A stretch of 64,000 nucleotides of DNA from Sulfitobacter aestuariivivens (GTDB taxonomy: Bacteria; Pseudomonadota; Alphaproteobacteria; Rhodobacterales; Rhodobacteraceae): NCBI RefSeq assembly GCF_014763045.1, contig NZ_JACTAG010000001.1, positions 1,302,001-1,366,000 of the forward strand, written 5' to 3'. Every line of letters begins with the position of its first letter. Within the stretch, counting starts at the first letter, position 1. This document shows positions 48,774 through 58,096 of the stretch, one piece after another. The notes below the pieces were generated by a model, which ran no database searches, was not told where the DNA came from, and saw only the letters and a list, made by a program, of their open reading frames with translations. The position numbers were made by a program, and so were the translations under genes.

Positions 48774-50192
48774 GTGAGCGAAAAAAGCGAAGAAAAACAG
48801 TCTGACAGCAGTCGGGATCTGACACAGGGACCGATCTGGCGGGCGTTGACGGCGATGTCGGCCCCGATGAGTTTCGGCATTTTTGCTGTGCTCAGTGTCG
48901 GATTGGCCGATGCCTATTTCCTGGGCCAAATCGGTGGGGCGGCCTTGGCCGCCGTCGGTTTCATCTATCCGGTGACAACGGCAATCACGTCATTGTCGAT
49001 TGGGCTTAGCGCCGGGGCAAACGCTGCTCTCAGCCAGGGCGTTGGGGCTGGGGATGATGCTGAAGCAACGCGCCGGTTAGGTTTGCATGCCATTGGCCTG
49101 GGTCTGGGCCTGTCTCTGCTGACAGCAGCAGCGGTCTGGTTGGTTTATCCATGGCTCTTCATTGCGCTGGGTGCGGGCGAAGAGGTTTCAGGCAATATCG
49201 CGCAGTATATGCCCGTCTGGGCCATGAGCTTTCCATTCCTTGTTACAATGATGATTGTAAATGCGGTCTTTCGCGCGCATGGCGACAGCCTGACGTCGGC
49301 CTGGATCATGGTGCTCGCGGCCGTGGTGAATGTCGGGCTGGACCCGTTGCTGATATTCGGCATGTGGGGTCTGCCAGAACTTGGGGTGCAGGGCGCTGCG
49401 ATTGCAACTTTGGTCGGTCGGGTCGTTGCCGTTTTGCTGGCGCTCTATATTGCCTGGCGGCGGGGCCTGCTGGGTTGGTGTGGTGCGCTGCTCGACGGCC
49501 TTATGGCGTCGATCCGAAAGATCCTGCACGTGGGCCTGCCCGCCGCATTTTCCAACGCGATAAACCCCGCTGGCATGGCGCTGGTAACTGCCGCTGTAGC
49601 CACGATTGGCGAAACCGCCGTTGCAGGCTTTGGCGCGGCGACCCGCGTGCAGAGCATGGCATTGGTGCCCCTTCTGGCGCTGTCGTCAGGTATCGGGCCA
49701 GTGATCGGCCAGAACTGGGGTGCAGAAGAAAAGGATCGCTCACGCGCCGCAACAACCTTGGCCTTTTGGTTCTGCGTGGGCTACGGCGCTTTGGCTGCAG
49801 TTGTACTTGCTGTCTTTGCTGCGCCTATTGCTGGGGTGTTCACGTCTGGCGAAGAAGACATGGCATTTGCTGCAACGTACCTGCGCTGGGTCGGCTTTTC
49901 ACTATTCGGCTATGGCATCCTGGTTGTCGGTAACGCCGCGATGAATGCGCGCGACAAGGCGGTATGGTCCATGAGCCTCAGCCTGTCGCGCATCCTTTTG
50001 CTCTATCTGCCGCTGGCCTGGATCGGCGCCGTGACCATTGGTTTCGCGGGCGTCGTCGCTGCGGCAATTGTCGCCAATGTACTGAGTGCATGGGCGACGC
50101 TTGTTGCCGCAAAGGCTACATCGCTGTTGAAAGTGGAAACGGTATTGATCGATGGACCGCGCAGGATCTTGCCCAGCCAAAGGCACGCTTAG
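48774..50192 (+). CDS. MATE-family efflux transporter
   Basis: A 472-residue multidrug/toxin extrusion type protein with 12 expected membrane helices arranged as two similar halves (for example VGLADAYFLGQIGGAALAAVGF near residue 42 and VAGFGAATRVQSMALVPLLALSSGIGPVIGQNWGA near 284, given as parts). It uses proton or sodium gradients. The start is GTG at 48774 with a weak GGA site. It is followed by a group of hairpins that terminate the transcript. Confidence 0.93.
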   Translation: MSEKSEEKQSDSSRDLTQGPIWRALTAMSAPMSFGIFAVLSVGLADAYFLGQIGGAALAAVGFIYPVTTAITSLSIGLSAGANAALSQGVGAGDDAEATRRLGLHAIGLGLGLSLLTAAAVWLVYPWLFIALGAGEEVSGNIAQYMPVWAMSFPFLVTMMIVNAVFRAHGDSLTSAWIMVLAAVVNVGLDPLLIFGMWGLPELGVQGAAIATLVGRVVAVLLALYIAWRRGLLGWCGALLDGLMASIRKILHVGLPAAFSNAINPAGMALVTAAVATIGETAVAGFGAATRVQSMALVPLLALSSGIGPVIGQNWGAEEKDRSRAATTLAFWFCVGYGALAAVVLAVFAAPIAGVFTSGEEDMAFAATYLRWVGFSLFGYGILVVGNAAMNARDKAVWSMSLSLSRILLLYLPLAWIGAVTIGFAGVVAAAIVANVLSAWATLVAAKATSLLKVETVLIDGPRRILPSQRHA

Positions 50193-50267
50193 GTTCCTTG
50201 GCGGTTCCGGATGAGCCAGTGCTCGTGCGGTGCCGAACTTTACAAAATCCCGCATCCAAATTGACAC

Positions 50268-50299
50268 AAAAACGCCCCACCGATACTGGCGGGGCGTTT
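50268..50299. terminator. GC-rich hairpin with A and T flanks
   Basis: AAACGCCCC (50270-50278) and GGGGCGTTT (50291-50299) form a perfect 9-bp stem. A-rich sequence precedes it and TTT follows, so it can act as an intrinsic terminator on both strands between the MATE gene and pntB. Confidence 0.75.
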
Positions 50300-50307
50300 G
50301 CTGATCA

Positions 50308-50351
50308 GATCGGAAATTTTCAAAATTTCCGATCGTTTTCTTTCAAAGAAA
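50308..50351 (+). terminator. Two-hairpin 3' element after the MATE gene
   Basis: First palindrome GATCGGAAATTTT (50308-50320), C, AAAATTTCCGATC (50322-50334), 13-bp perfect arms. It is followed directly by TTTCTTT (50337-50343), C, AAAGAAA (50345-50351), 7-bp arms. Order and sequence resemble the element after the ABC ATPase gene at 39977-40020. Confidence 0.7.
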
Positions 50352-50355
50352 CCGC

Positions 50356-51846
50356 CTAATCGATCAGCGGCAGGAGCTTGTCCAGACTTGCCTTCGCATC
50401 ACCATAGAACATCCGCGTGTTGTCCTTGAAAAACAAAGGATTTTCGATGCCGGAATACCCCGTGCCCTGCCCTCTCTTTGAGACAAAGACCGTCTTGGCC
50501 TTCCAGCATTCCAGCACCGGCATCCCGGCAATAGGACTGTTGGGATCGTCCTGCGCCGCCGGGTTCACGATATCGTTCGAGCCGATAACAATGGCCACGT
50601 CCGTATCCGGGAAATCATCGTTGATCTCGTCCATCTCCATGACGATGTCATAGGGCACTTTCGCTTCCGCCAGCAGCACGTTCATGTGCCCCGGCAGGCG
50701 CCCAGCGACGGGGTGAATGGCGAAACGCACATTCTTGCCTTTCGCCCGCAACTTCTTGACCAGATCGCTCACCGCGCCCTGCGCCTGCGCCACGGCCATG
50801 CCGTACCCCGGAATGATGATCACGCTATCGGCTTCGTTCAGCGCCTGCGCCACGCCATCGGCCTCGATCGCGACCTGTTCGCCTTCCACGGCCATCTGCT
50901 CACCCGCAGGGCCACCAAAGCCGCCCAGAATGACACTCACGAACGAGCGGTTCATCGCTTTGCACATGATGTAACTCAGGATTGCACCTGACGAGCCCAC
51001 AAGCGCGCCCACGACAATCAGCAAATCGTTGCCAAGGCTGAAACCGATCGCCGCCGCTGCCCAGCCGGAATAGCTGTTCAGCATGGAGACAACCACGGGC
51101 ATGTCCGCCCCGCCAATGCCCATGATCAGGTGGTACCCGATAAAGAGCGCGGCCAGCGTCAGCAGGAAAAGCGGGAAAAACCCGCCAGAGCCCAAGTACC
51201 AAATCAGCGATATCACAGAAATCGCAGCCGCTGCGATGTTCAGAAGATGCCCGCCGGGCAGCTTTTCAGCGGCGGTATTCACGCGGCCAGCCAGCTTGCC
51301 ATAGGCGATCACCGACCCCGTAAAGGTCACCGCACCGATCCAGATGCCCAAAACCAATTCGATCCGCAAAATGGTGATCTCTGCTCCGGTCTTCTTGGCC
51401 ACGATCGCCGCGAACCCTCGGAACTGATCTGCGACTTCCTTGGCAGCCCCCGAAAGCGCTCCATAGCTTTCCTGCGGGAACGGCAACTCTGCCGTCGCGA
51501 ACGCGCTGGCAACGCGGCCAATCTCAATATGCGCATTGAGGCCGACAAAAACCGCCGCCAGACCCACAAGCGAATGCATCGCCGCGACAAGCTCGGGCAT
51601 CTGGGTCATCTGCACCCTGTTGGCCAGTTGCATGCCGATAAACGCACCACCTGCAATCAGGATGAGCGACATCAGCCACAGACCTGCCCCCGGTCCAAGC
51701 AGAGTGGCAACAACCGCCAGCGCCATGCCGACGATACCATACCAGATCGCGCGTTTGGCGCTTTCCTGATTTTTCAACCCGCCAAGGGCGAGAATGAAAA
51801 GTACTGCTGCGACCACATAAGCCGCTGTTGTGAAACCAAATTCCAT
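50356..51846 (-). CDS. pntB: NAD(P) transhydrogenase subunit beta
   Basis: Membrane and NADP(H)-binding subunit that with PntA links hydride transfer to the proton gradient. 496 residues: about nine membrane helices (to about residue 290), then the NADP domain with [16 protein letters not shown] and the [15 protein letters not shown] ... [18 protein letters not shown] segments seen in parts. It follows pntA by 14 bp. The 3' side ends in the shared terminator region. Confidence 0.97.
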   Translation of the reverse strand: MEFGFTTAAYVVAAVLFILALGGLKNQESAKRAIWYGIVGMALAVVATLLGPGAGLWLMSLILIAGGAFIGMQLANRVQMTQMPELVAAMHSLVGLAAVFVGLNAHIEIGRVASAFATAELPFPQESYGALSGAAKEVADQFRGFAAIVAKKTGAEITILRIELVLGIWIGAVTFTGSVIAYGKLAGRVNTAAEKLPGGHLLNIAAAAISVISLIWYLGSGGFFPLFLLTLAALFIGYHLIMGIGGADMPVVVSMLNSYSGWAAAAIGFSLGNDLLIVVGALVGSSGAILSYIMCKAMNRSFVSVILGGFGGPAGEQMAVEGEQVAIEADGVAQALNEADSVIIIPGYGMAVAQAQGAVSDLVKKLRAKGKNVRFAIHPVAGRLPGHMNVLLAEAKVPYDIVMEMDEINDDFPDTDVAIVIGSNDIVNPAAQDDPNSPIAGMPVLECWKAKTVFVSKRGQGTGYSGIENPLFFKDNTRMFYGDAKASLDKLLPLID

Positions 51847-51860
51847 CTACCCGGTCTCCT

Positions 51861-53435
51861 TCAAGATTTCTGGAACATGGCAAGCATGCGCCGGGTGACA
51901 AGGAAGCCGCCAAAGATGTTGATGCCCGCCATGAACACCGACAAAGCAGCAAGGATCATCACCAACCACGAGCCCGATCCGATTTGCATCAGCGCCCCCA
52001 GAATGATGATCGAGGAAATTGCATTGGTCACCGCCATCAATGGGGTATGCAGCGAATGCGCGACGCCCCAGATAACTTGGAAGCCGATAAAGACTGAAAG
52101 CACGAAAACAATGAAATGCTGCAGAAAGCTGGGCGGCGCGACCAGCCCTACCGCAAGCATTGCAAGCCCGCCTGCGGCAATCAGGGTGACCTGACTGCGG
52201 GTCTGCTGTTTGAATGCAGCTGTCTCTGCAGCAGCTTTCTCTTCCGCAGTGAGCTCTTTCGGTGCCTCCTTTTTTGGCGCCGCCGCGATGGCCGCCACCT
52301 TGGGCGGGGGCGGTGGGAAGGTCACTTCGCTGCCATGCGCAACCGTCGCGCCACGGATCACGTCATCTTCCATGTCATGCACGATCACACCGTCTTTTTC
52401 TGGCGTAAGATCGGTCATCAAGTGTCTGATATTCGTTGCATAAAGTGAAGAGGACTGCGCCGCCATCCGGCTCGGGAAATCGGTGTATCCGATGATCGTC
52501 ACACCGTTGTCGGTCACGATCTTTTCGGCCATCACCGTCAGCTTGCAGTTACCGCCCTTCTCTGCCGCCAGATCGACAATCACAGAGCCGGGCTTCATCG
52601 CCGCGACCATGTCTTCGGTCCACAGCTCAGGTGCTTCGCGGTTAGGGATCAGCGCTGTGGTGATCACGATATCGATGTCGGGTGCCAGTTCGCGAAACTT
52701 GGCAAGCTGTGCTTCGCGGAATTCGGGGGAGGATACAGATGCATACCCACCGGAGGCCGATCCATCCTGCTGTTCTTCCTCGAAATCAAGGTAGACGAAC
52801 TCGGCACCCATCGACTCGACCTGTTCGGCCACTTCGGGACGAACGTCAAAAGCATACGTAATGGCGCCCAGAGACGTCGAGGTCCCGATTGCGGCCAGAC
52901 CGGCAACGCCCGCGCCCACGACCAGAACTTTCGCCGGGGGCACCTTGCCTGCCGCCGTGATCTGACCGGTAAAGAAGCGGCCAAAGTTGTTACCTGCCTC
53001 AATCACCGCGCGGTAGCCCGCGATATTTGCCATAGAGGAAAGCGCGTCCATCTTTTGTGCACGACTGATGCGGGGGATCATCTCCATCGCGATGACGGTT
53101 GCGCCCGTCTTGGCCGCCGATTTCATCTGCGCTTCGTTGGCACCGGGGTTGAAGAAGGAAATCAGTGTCTGACCTTCGCGCAGTCGCTTCATCTCTGTTG
53201 CATCGGGCTGGCGAACCTTCGCGACCACGTCAGCTGCTTTCCACAGCGCGGCAGCTGTCTTGACGACTTCGACGCCGGCTTCCTTGTAGTCGGCATCCGC
53301 AAACCCGGCTTTCGACCCTGCTCCGGTTTCGATCAAACAATCATGACCCAGCTTCTGCAATTGCAGCGCTGAGTCCGGCGTCATCGCGACGCGCGCTTCG
53401 CCTTCAAAAACCTCTTTCGGTGTCCCGATTTTCAC
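51861..53435 (-). CDS. pntA: NAD(P) transhydrogenase subunit alpha
   Basis: NAD(H)-binding subunit, 524 residues. N-terminal domain I has [15 protein letters not shown] and the Rossmann motif [13 protein letters not shown]; the long Pro/Ala-rich linker at about 370-400 leads to four C-terminal membrane helices. Domain I and the membrane part are one protein here, unlike the three-subunit form of some alphaproteobacteria. The GTG at 53435 (MKIGTPKE) has a good AGGGGG spacing; the ATG two codons earlier sits on that site. Confidence 0.97.
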   Translation of the reverse strand: MKIGTPKEVFEGEARVAMTPDSALQLQKLGHDCLIETGAGSKAGFADADYKEAGVEVVKTAAALWKAADVVAKVRQPDATEMKRLREGQTLISFFNPGANEAQMKSAAKTGATVIAMEMIPRISRAQKMDALSSMANIAGYRAVIEAGNNFGRFFTGQITAAGKVPPAKVLVVGAGVAGLAAIGTSTSLGAITYAFDVRPEVAEQVESMGAEFVYLDFEEEQQDGSASGGYASVSSPEFREAQLAKFRELAPDIDIVITTALIPNREAPELWTEDMVAAMKPGSVIVDLAAEKGGNCKLTVMAEKIVTDNGVTIIGYTDFPSRMAAQSSSLYATNIRHLMTDLTPEKDGVIVHDMEDDVIRGATVAHGSEVTFPPPPPKVAAIAAAPKKEAPKELTAEEKAAAETAAFKQQTRSQVTLIAAGGLAMLAVGLVAPPSFLQHFIVFVLSVFIGFQVIWGVAHSLHTPLMAVTNAISSIIILGALMQIGSGSWLVMILAALSVFMAGINIFGGFLVTRRMLAMFQKS

Positions 53436-53562
53436 GAACATCCCCCTTCATGATGAGAGGCCGCGCCGCCAAGGCGGGCCATTTCGCGTGTGCAGCATTT
53501 ACCGGGTCAAATGCAGGTAAACAAGCCGCACGCTTGGTCACTTGTGCCATCGGAGGCCGATT

Positions 53563-54042
53563 TCAAAGCCAACGACGGGTTTTTTCGGTATATTTGATGA
53601 ATTCCTCGCCGAAATTTTCTTTCATGCGCGCCTCTTCCGGCGCAATAAAGCGTCGCACCAGAATCACCGCAAAGAGCAGCAGCAAGATCAACGCAGGCCA
53701 GGCCCCGTGCCCCAGAATGACTCCGGCCAGAACCATGACATCGCCCAGATAGATTGGATTGCGGCTGAATGCGAAGGGACCGCCGGTGATGATCCGACTG
53801 GGCACCTGATGCGGCACAACTGTTGTCTGGTGCGTGCGAAACGCCCAAATCGCCCATCCCATCAGCGCCAGCCCGCCCCAGAACAGCACGCCCGAAAGGA
53901 TGCCTTGCAACGGAAATCCGATGGTGCCGCTTGGCCAGATCCAGACCTGCAGCCACACCAACGCGATGAAACTGACCAGCCAAACCGGTGGCAGATCCAA
54001 CATCTGCCGGGCGCTCAGCGTTTCGCTCTCATGCCAGGCCAT
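53563..54042 (-). CDS. Isoprenylcysteine carboxyl methyltransferase-like membrane protein
   Basis: A 159-residue membrane protein with about four helices and the family C-terminal signature GPFAFSRNPIYLGDVMVLAG (about 92-111) and EEARMKENFGEEFIKYTEKTRRWL, seen in part. Relatives methylate small molecules or lipids using SAM; the bacterial substrate is mostly unknown. The start at 54042 (MAWHESE) was chosen because GGGGGA precedes it. It lies upstream of pntA on the same strand but with a 127-bp gap. Confidence 0.8.
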   Translation of the reverse strand: MAWHESETLSARQMLDLPPVWLVSFIALVWLQVWIWPSGTIGFPLQGILSGVLFWGGLALMGWAIWAFRTHQTTVVPHQVPSRIITGGPFAFSRNPIYLGDVMVLAGVILGHGAWPALILLLLFAVILVRRFIAPEEARMKENFGEEFIKYTEKTRRWL

Positions 54043-54180
54043 TGGTCCCCCGTTCCGATACTGCCACACCACGATAAGACCGGACCGGACGCGTCACTGC
54101 AACCAAAGATGACGCGGCGTGGCGCTTGCATGCTGTCGGGGGCTCGCTAGTCTGCAGCTCTCATACACGGGAGAGCACAC

Positions 54181-54933
54181 ATGGACCTCAGCGGCAAACA
54201 CGCACTTATCACCGGGGGTGGAACAGGCATCGGTCTTGCGATTGCCCGCGACCTTGAAGCCAAGGGGGCGCATGTGACCATTACGGGCCGCCGTCAGGAA
54301 GTGCTGGACGAGGTGGCGGGCCCCAACATGACCGGGATGGCCATGGATGTGCGCGACGAGGCCGATGTCGTGGCCAAGATTGCCGCCGCTGTTGAAAAGT
54401 ACGGCCCCATCCAGATCTGCATTCCCAATGCCGGCATCGCCGAGGGCAAGGCTGTGCACAAGACGTCGATGGAATTTTGGCGCAACATGATGGCCACCAA
54501 CCTCGACGGGGCGTTTCTGACGATCCGCGAAAGCCTGACCTCCATGCGCCAAACCGATTGGGGGCGCGTTGTTGCGATCAGCTCCATGGCGGGTCTGCGC
54601 GGATTGCCGGGGGCGGCGTGCTATGCGGCCTCCAAACACGGAATGATCGGTCTGATCAGGTCGCTGTCAGAAGACTACATCGGCCAGCCCTTCACCTTCA
54701 ATTCTATCTGCCCCGGCTATGTTGACACGCCCATTGTCGATCGCAACACAACCTCCATCGCCCAACGCGCAGGGGTCAGCGAGGAACAGGCGCGGGGCAT
54801 GATGGTCAAGGCGAACCGACACCAGCGTCTGATCGCGCCTGAAGAGGTCGCAACCGCCGCCGCCTGGCTGATCGGACCCGGGTCCGAAAGCGTCAACGGC
54901 CAGAGCATCGAGATTGCCGGCGGCCAGATGTAA
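54181..54933 (+). CDS. Short-chain dehydrogenase/reductase
   Basis: A 250-residue SDR of the classical type. It has T11-G-G-G-T-G-I-G18 for the cofactor, NAG at about 83-85 and the catalytic S135, Y148 and K152 (YAASK). It ends in the NGQSIEIAGGQM segment common to 3-hydroxybutyrate or 3-oxoacyl reductases. Substrate not known. It is convergent with the iron-type alcohol dehydrogenase, whose stop is 6 bp away. A GGGAG-like ribosome site precedes the ATG. Confidence 0.9.
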   Translation: MDLSGKHALITGGGTGIGLAIARDLEAKGAHVTITGRRQEVLDEVAGPNMTGMAMDVRDEADVVAKIAAAVEKYGPIQICIPNAGIAEGKAVHKTSMEFWRNMMATNLDGAFLTIRESLTSMRQTDWGRVVAISSMAGLRGLPGAACYAASKHGMIGLIRSLSEDYIGQPFTFNSICPGYVDTPIVDRNTTSIAQRAGVSEEQARGMMVKANRHQRLIAPEEVATAAAWLIGPGSESVNGQSIEIAGGQM

Positions 54934-54939
54934 GCGGCG

Positions 54940-56103
54940 CTACCAGATGCGCTGATACATCTGCACGATTTCGTCCTGCGTTGGTACACGAGGGTTATTC
55001 TGGGGCGAGCCTGACGCCAGTGCTTGTTGCGCCATGAGGTCGAACTTGTCGGGGTCTGCCCCATGTCCAAGGCTCGATGGCGAAGGCACTTTGAGGTCGG
55101 CATTCAATCGCTCAAGGTTCTCGACCAGCATGGCACAGGCCATTGCATCGCTGTCTCCGTCGCGCGCCCAGCCCATCACCCGTGCGCAGGTGGCATAGCG
55201 CCCCTGTGCCGCATCGACTGAGAACCGCGTGACCTCTGGCAGCAGCATGGCGTTGGACAGCCCATGAGTCACATGAAAATGCGCACCAATGGGACGGCTC
55301 ATTCCGTGAACCAGCGCCACTGAGGCGTTCGAGAACGCCATACCTGCCTGTGAGGCCGCCAGCATCAACGCTGCGCGCGCCTCTGCATTGTCGGGCTCGG
55401 CGCACGCGGTGCGCACATGGTTCGCGATGGCGGGCATAGCGGCAAGCGCAAAGCTGTCGGTGTAGGCAAAGGCCTTGCGGCTGACGTAGGCCTCAATTGC
55501 GTGCGTCAGGCTGTCGACGGCAGTATCGGCTGTGATACGCCACGGCTTGGTGCAGGTGAACGTCCAGTCAATCAACGCCACAGTCGCCACACAGGCCAGA
55601 CCCGAGAGGTTGTATTTCTCGGTCTCAGCCGTGTCGGTAATGACGCACCAGCGCGTCAGCTCTGACCCGGTCCCCCCGGTGGTGGGGATCGCGATGACCG
55701 GCGGTCCGCATCGGTCGATCTGGTGCGGAGCTTTGTAATCGCGCACGTGGCCTGGGTTCACGCTCATGAAGCTGATGGCCTTGGCCACGTCCATCGGGCT
55801 GCCCCCGCCAAAGCCGATGATGCAGTCGAAATTGTCGGCCCGGTAGGCTGCAAGCCCCTCATCAACGCAGATATCTGTCGGGTCTTCGACAACTCCATCA
55901 AAGACGGTCCATGCCACACCCGCCACATCCAAAACATCCGTGACAGTATGAACATGGCCCAGCGTGATCAGCTTCTTGTCAGTCACAATCAAAGGGCGCG
56001 ACAGCCCCAGTTGCTGCATGACTTCGCCCACTTCGCGGGCGACGCCGCCGCCAACCCGAATGATCCGCGGGGATTGAACGCGCCCGATGTCACCGTGTTG
56101 CAT
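54940..56103 (-). CDS. Iron-containing alcohol dehydrogenase
   Basis: A 387-residue member of the group III metal-dependent alcohol dehydrogenases. It has the nucleotide-binding FGGGSPMDVAK (about 90-100). Likely metal ligands lie in DSLTHAIEAY and HGMSRPIGAHFHVTHG, where D and several His residues match the family. It may oxidise a primary alcohol or 4-hydroxybutyrate-like substrate. The start at 56103 has AGGAG at 5 nt; a frame start 21 bp earlier is less likely. A CtrA-like box lies 38 bp upstream. Confidence 0.9.
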   Translation of the reverse strand: MQHGDIGRVQSPRIIRVGGGVAREVGEVMQQLGLSRPLIVTDKKLITLGHVHTVTDVLDVAGVAWTVFDGVVEDPTDICVDEGLAAYRADNFDCIIGFGGGSPMDVAKAISFMSVNPGHVRDYKAPHQIDRCGPPVIAIPTTGGTGSELTRWCVITDTAETEKYNLSGLACVATVALIDWTFTCTKPWRITADTAVDSLTHAIEAYVSRKAFAYTDSFALAAMPAIANHVRTACAEPDNAEARAALMLAASQAGMAFSNASVALVHGMSRPIGAHFHVTHGLSNAMLLPEVTRFSVDAAQGRYATCARVMGWARDGDSDAMACAMLVENLERLNADLKVPSPSSLGHGADPDKFDLMAQQALASGSPQNNPRVPTQDEIVQMYQRIW

Positions 56104-56140
56104 CTGCACTCCTGTCTGCGCCACCAGATCTGCGATGGAC

Positions 56141-56170
56141 CTGCCGTTAACGCGCCGTTAAGATCGGCAG
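56141..56170. promoter_or_regulatory. CtrA-like box inside a nested hairpin
   Basis: The minus strand reads TTAA-CGGCGCG-TTAAC, an exact TTAA-N7-TTAAC CtrA consensus (TTAA at 56147-56150 and 56158-56161). The same bases form an inner stem TTAACG/CGTTAA with a CGC loop and an outer stem CTGCCG (56141-56146) / CGGCAG (56165-56170) with a GAT bulge. It lies between the alcohol dehydrogenase and RAYT starts. Confidence 0.5.
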
Positions 56171-56184
56171 CCTAGGAAAAATAC

Positions 56185-56751
56185 ATGTCCTTTTCCAATC
56201 AAACCCTCCTGCCCTTCAGCGTCACCTTCTTTACCGCGCGTCTAGCCAATCGCGACAGCATGCTTCTGACCGACGAAATCAGTGCTCTGCGGGCCGCAAC
56301 GCGCCGCACGATGCTGCGCTATCCTTTCACCATCGATGCCATCGCGGTTTTGCCTTCAGCGATCCATACAATCTGGCACTTGCCACCGGGTGATAGCAAT
56401 TTCGCTTTGCGCTGGCGGATGCTGAAAACGCATTTTTCCAAGGCGATCCCGGACACGTTGTCACGAACGCCCGCACAAAGTCGGGCGCGCGCGAAAGGCA
56501 TTTGGCAGACCAGCATTTGGGAACACCCGATCAAATGTGCGCGGGACTTCGACACGCATGTCCAAATGATCCACACCAGTCCGGTTATCGCAGGCCTGTG
56601 CAAAACACCTCAGGACTGGGCCTATTCGTCTGTGCATCGGCAGTCGGTGATAAGACCATTCGTACCAGAGACGCCGCGCATATCTCGACCGGCGCCAAAT
56701 CCCATCATAGCGCGTACGTTTCACCATGAAGGCTTTGCACCCCACCCTTGA
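56185..56751 (+). CDS. REP-associated tyrosine transposase-like protein, active site altered
   Basis: A 188-residue protein of the IS200-like Y1 transposase fold seen in RAYTs: VTFFTARLANRD, LPSAIHTIWHLPPGDSNFALRWR, GIWQTSIWEHPI and HVQMIHTSPVIAGL. Family members have an H-x-H pair (here A59-I60-H61) and a catalytic Tyr (here M128 in place of the Tyr of a DYIHxNP-type motif). The active site is therefore probably lost, although the reading frame and ribosome site (AGGAAAAATAC) are intact. It may be a domesticated DNA-binding protein or a decaying gene. No terminal repeats of an IS element are seen. Confidence 0.8.
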   Translation: MSFSNQTLLPFSVTFFTARLANRDSMLLTDEISALRAATRRTMLRYPFTIDAIAVLPSAIHTIWHLPPGDSNFALRWRMLKTHFSKAIPDTLSRTPAQSRARAKGIWQTSIWEHPIKCARDFDTHVQMIHTSPVIAGLCKTPQDWAYSSVHRQSVIRPFVPETPRISRPAPNPIIARTFHHEGFAPHP

Positions 56752-56786
56752 TCGGGCTCTTCTTGGACGATGTGGGGAATCGCCCG

Positions 56787-57563
56787 CTAGACGGCCTTCA
56801 ATGCTGGCCTGTCGCCACGTGCGGCCCAATCATGCACCGCTTGACCGAATGCAGTGAACAACTTGCATGAAACCGGATCCTTGTCGGCGTTCCATTCAGG
56901 ATGCCATTGAACCGATAGTGTAAAGCCTGGTGCCCCCCTGACGTAGATCGCCTCTGGCGTGCCGTCGTCGGCAAATCCATCCATCACGATCCGCGCACCC
57001 GGATCCTTGATCCCTTGCCCATGCAATGTGTTGGTCCGCACCTTCACATCGCCCATAACCTCGTGAAAGACGCCTCCGTCGGTAAAGGTCACGTCGTGGC
57101 GCAGCTCAAACTTTTCTTCGAGCGTCCCATCGGGCGGCATCCGGTGATTCATGCGCCCCGGCAGATCGCGTATTTCGGGATAAAGCGTGCCGCCCATAGC
57201 AACGTTGACTTCCTGAAAACCGCGACAGACCCCAAAAAAGGGCTGCCCCCGCTCGACGCAGGCGCGGACAAGCTCAAGAGCTATTGCGTCCCTTTTGCGA
57301 TCAAATTCACCATGCGCTTCAGTGGCTGCCTCACCGTATTCCTCGGGATGCACATTCGGGCGCCCACCGGTAAGAAGGAAACCGTCGCACACCTCCATGA
57401 GCTCTTGCACTGATACGTGATCAGGATCGGCAGGAATGATCATCGGCATACAACGCGACACCTGCGTGACCGCGTCGGCATTCATCGCGCCGCCTGCATG
57501 CACGGGATATTGATCGTTCAGCAAATAGGAATTGCCGATAATGCCAACGACGGGACGGGCCAT
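56787..57563 (-). CDS. Class I glutamine amidotransferase-like hydrolase (peptidase C26)
   Basis: A 258-residue protein with a Cys-His-Glu triad: C113 in FFGVCRGFQE, H221 and E223 in QWHPEW. It belongs to the gamma-glutamyl-gamma-aminobutyrate hydrolase (PuuD-like) group that removes gamma-glutamyl from amides. The ATG is preceded by a weak purine-rich site. It ends 35 bp from the RAYT stop in convergent fashion. Its physiological substrate is not known; no other polyamine genes are present nearby. Confidence 0.9.
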   Translation of the reverse strand: MARPVVGIIGNSYLLNDQYPVHAGGAMNADAVTQVSRCMPMIIPADPDHVSVQELMEVCDGFLLTGGRPNVHPEEYGEAATEAHGEFDRKRDAIALELVRACVERGQPFFGVCRGFQEVNVAMGGTLYPEIRDLPGRMNHRMPPDGTLEEKFELRHDVTFTDGGVFHEVMGDVKVRTNTLHGQGIKDPGARIVMDGFADDGTPEAIYVRGAPGFTLSVQWHPEWNADKDPVSCKLFTAFGQAVHDWAARGDRPALKAV

Positions 57564-57637
57564 GATCCACCTGTATGTGTTGCCTTTCGCGAAACATAGG
57601 CGCTGCGCAGACCAATCTCAACCAATCTGTCTGCGGT

Positions 57638-58063
57638 TCAGATCTCGCCTGTCAGTCCGGACGCCTCGATGCCGGCCAAAGCGGCGGCAGCATCGTTGTC
57701 TGAGGTGTCTCCGGTCACGCCAACAGCGCCGACAATGCGGCCCCGTTTGTCTCGTACCAAAACGCCACCTGGTACCGGAATGACCTGGCCGCCATACACC
57801 CCATTCACAGCAGCCATGAAGTACGCCTGATCTTCTGCTCGTTTCATCTGTGCTGTTCCCGCCATGCCCAGCATGATGCTGCCAAAGGCCTTGCCGTGGG
57901 CAATCGCAAAGCGACCGGGGGCCGCGCCGTCTTCGCGCTCAAACGCGATGACATGCCCGCCACTGTCCAGAACGATGACCGAGAGCGGTTTAAGCTCCGT
58001 CTCTCGACCGTGGGCAAGCGCCTTGCGAATGATGGTGCGGGATTTGTTGAGTGAAATAGCCAT
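57638..58063 (-). CDS. GlcG/HbpS-like protein
   Basis: A 141-residue protein of the GlcG/HbpS (heme-degrading domain) fold, with the central segment VIVLDSGGHVIAFEREDGAAPG and GKAFGSIMLGM, and ending in VGVTGDTSDNDAAAALAG. Its place directly after malate synthase mirrors the glycolate locus of other bacteria, where glcG lies near glcB. Its role there is uncertain. A 33-bp gap separates it from glcB, consistent with co-transcription. Confidence 0.88.
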   Translation of the reverse strand: MAISLNKSRTIIRKALAHGRETELKPLSVIVLDSGGHVIAFEREDGAAPGRFAIAHGKAFGSIMLGMAGTAQMKRAEDQAYFMAAVNGVYGGQVIPVPGGVLVRDKRGRIVGAVGVTGDTSDNDAAAALAGIEASGLTGEI

Positions 58064-58096
58064 GTTGTGTCCTTTGGTTAATCCGTTCAGCGCACA

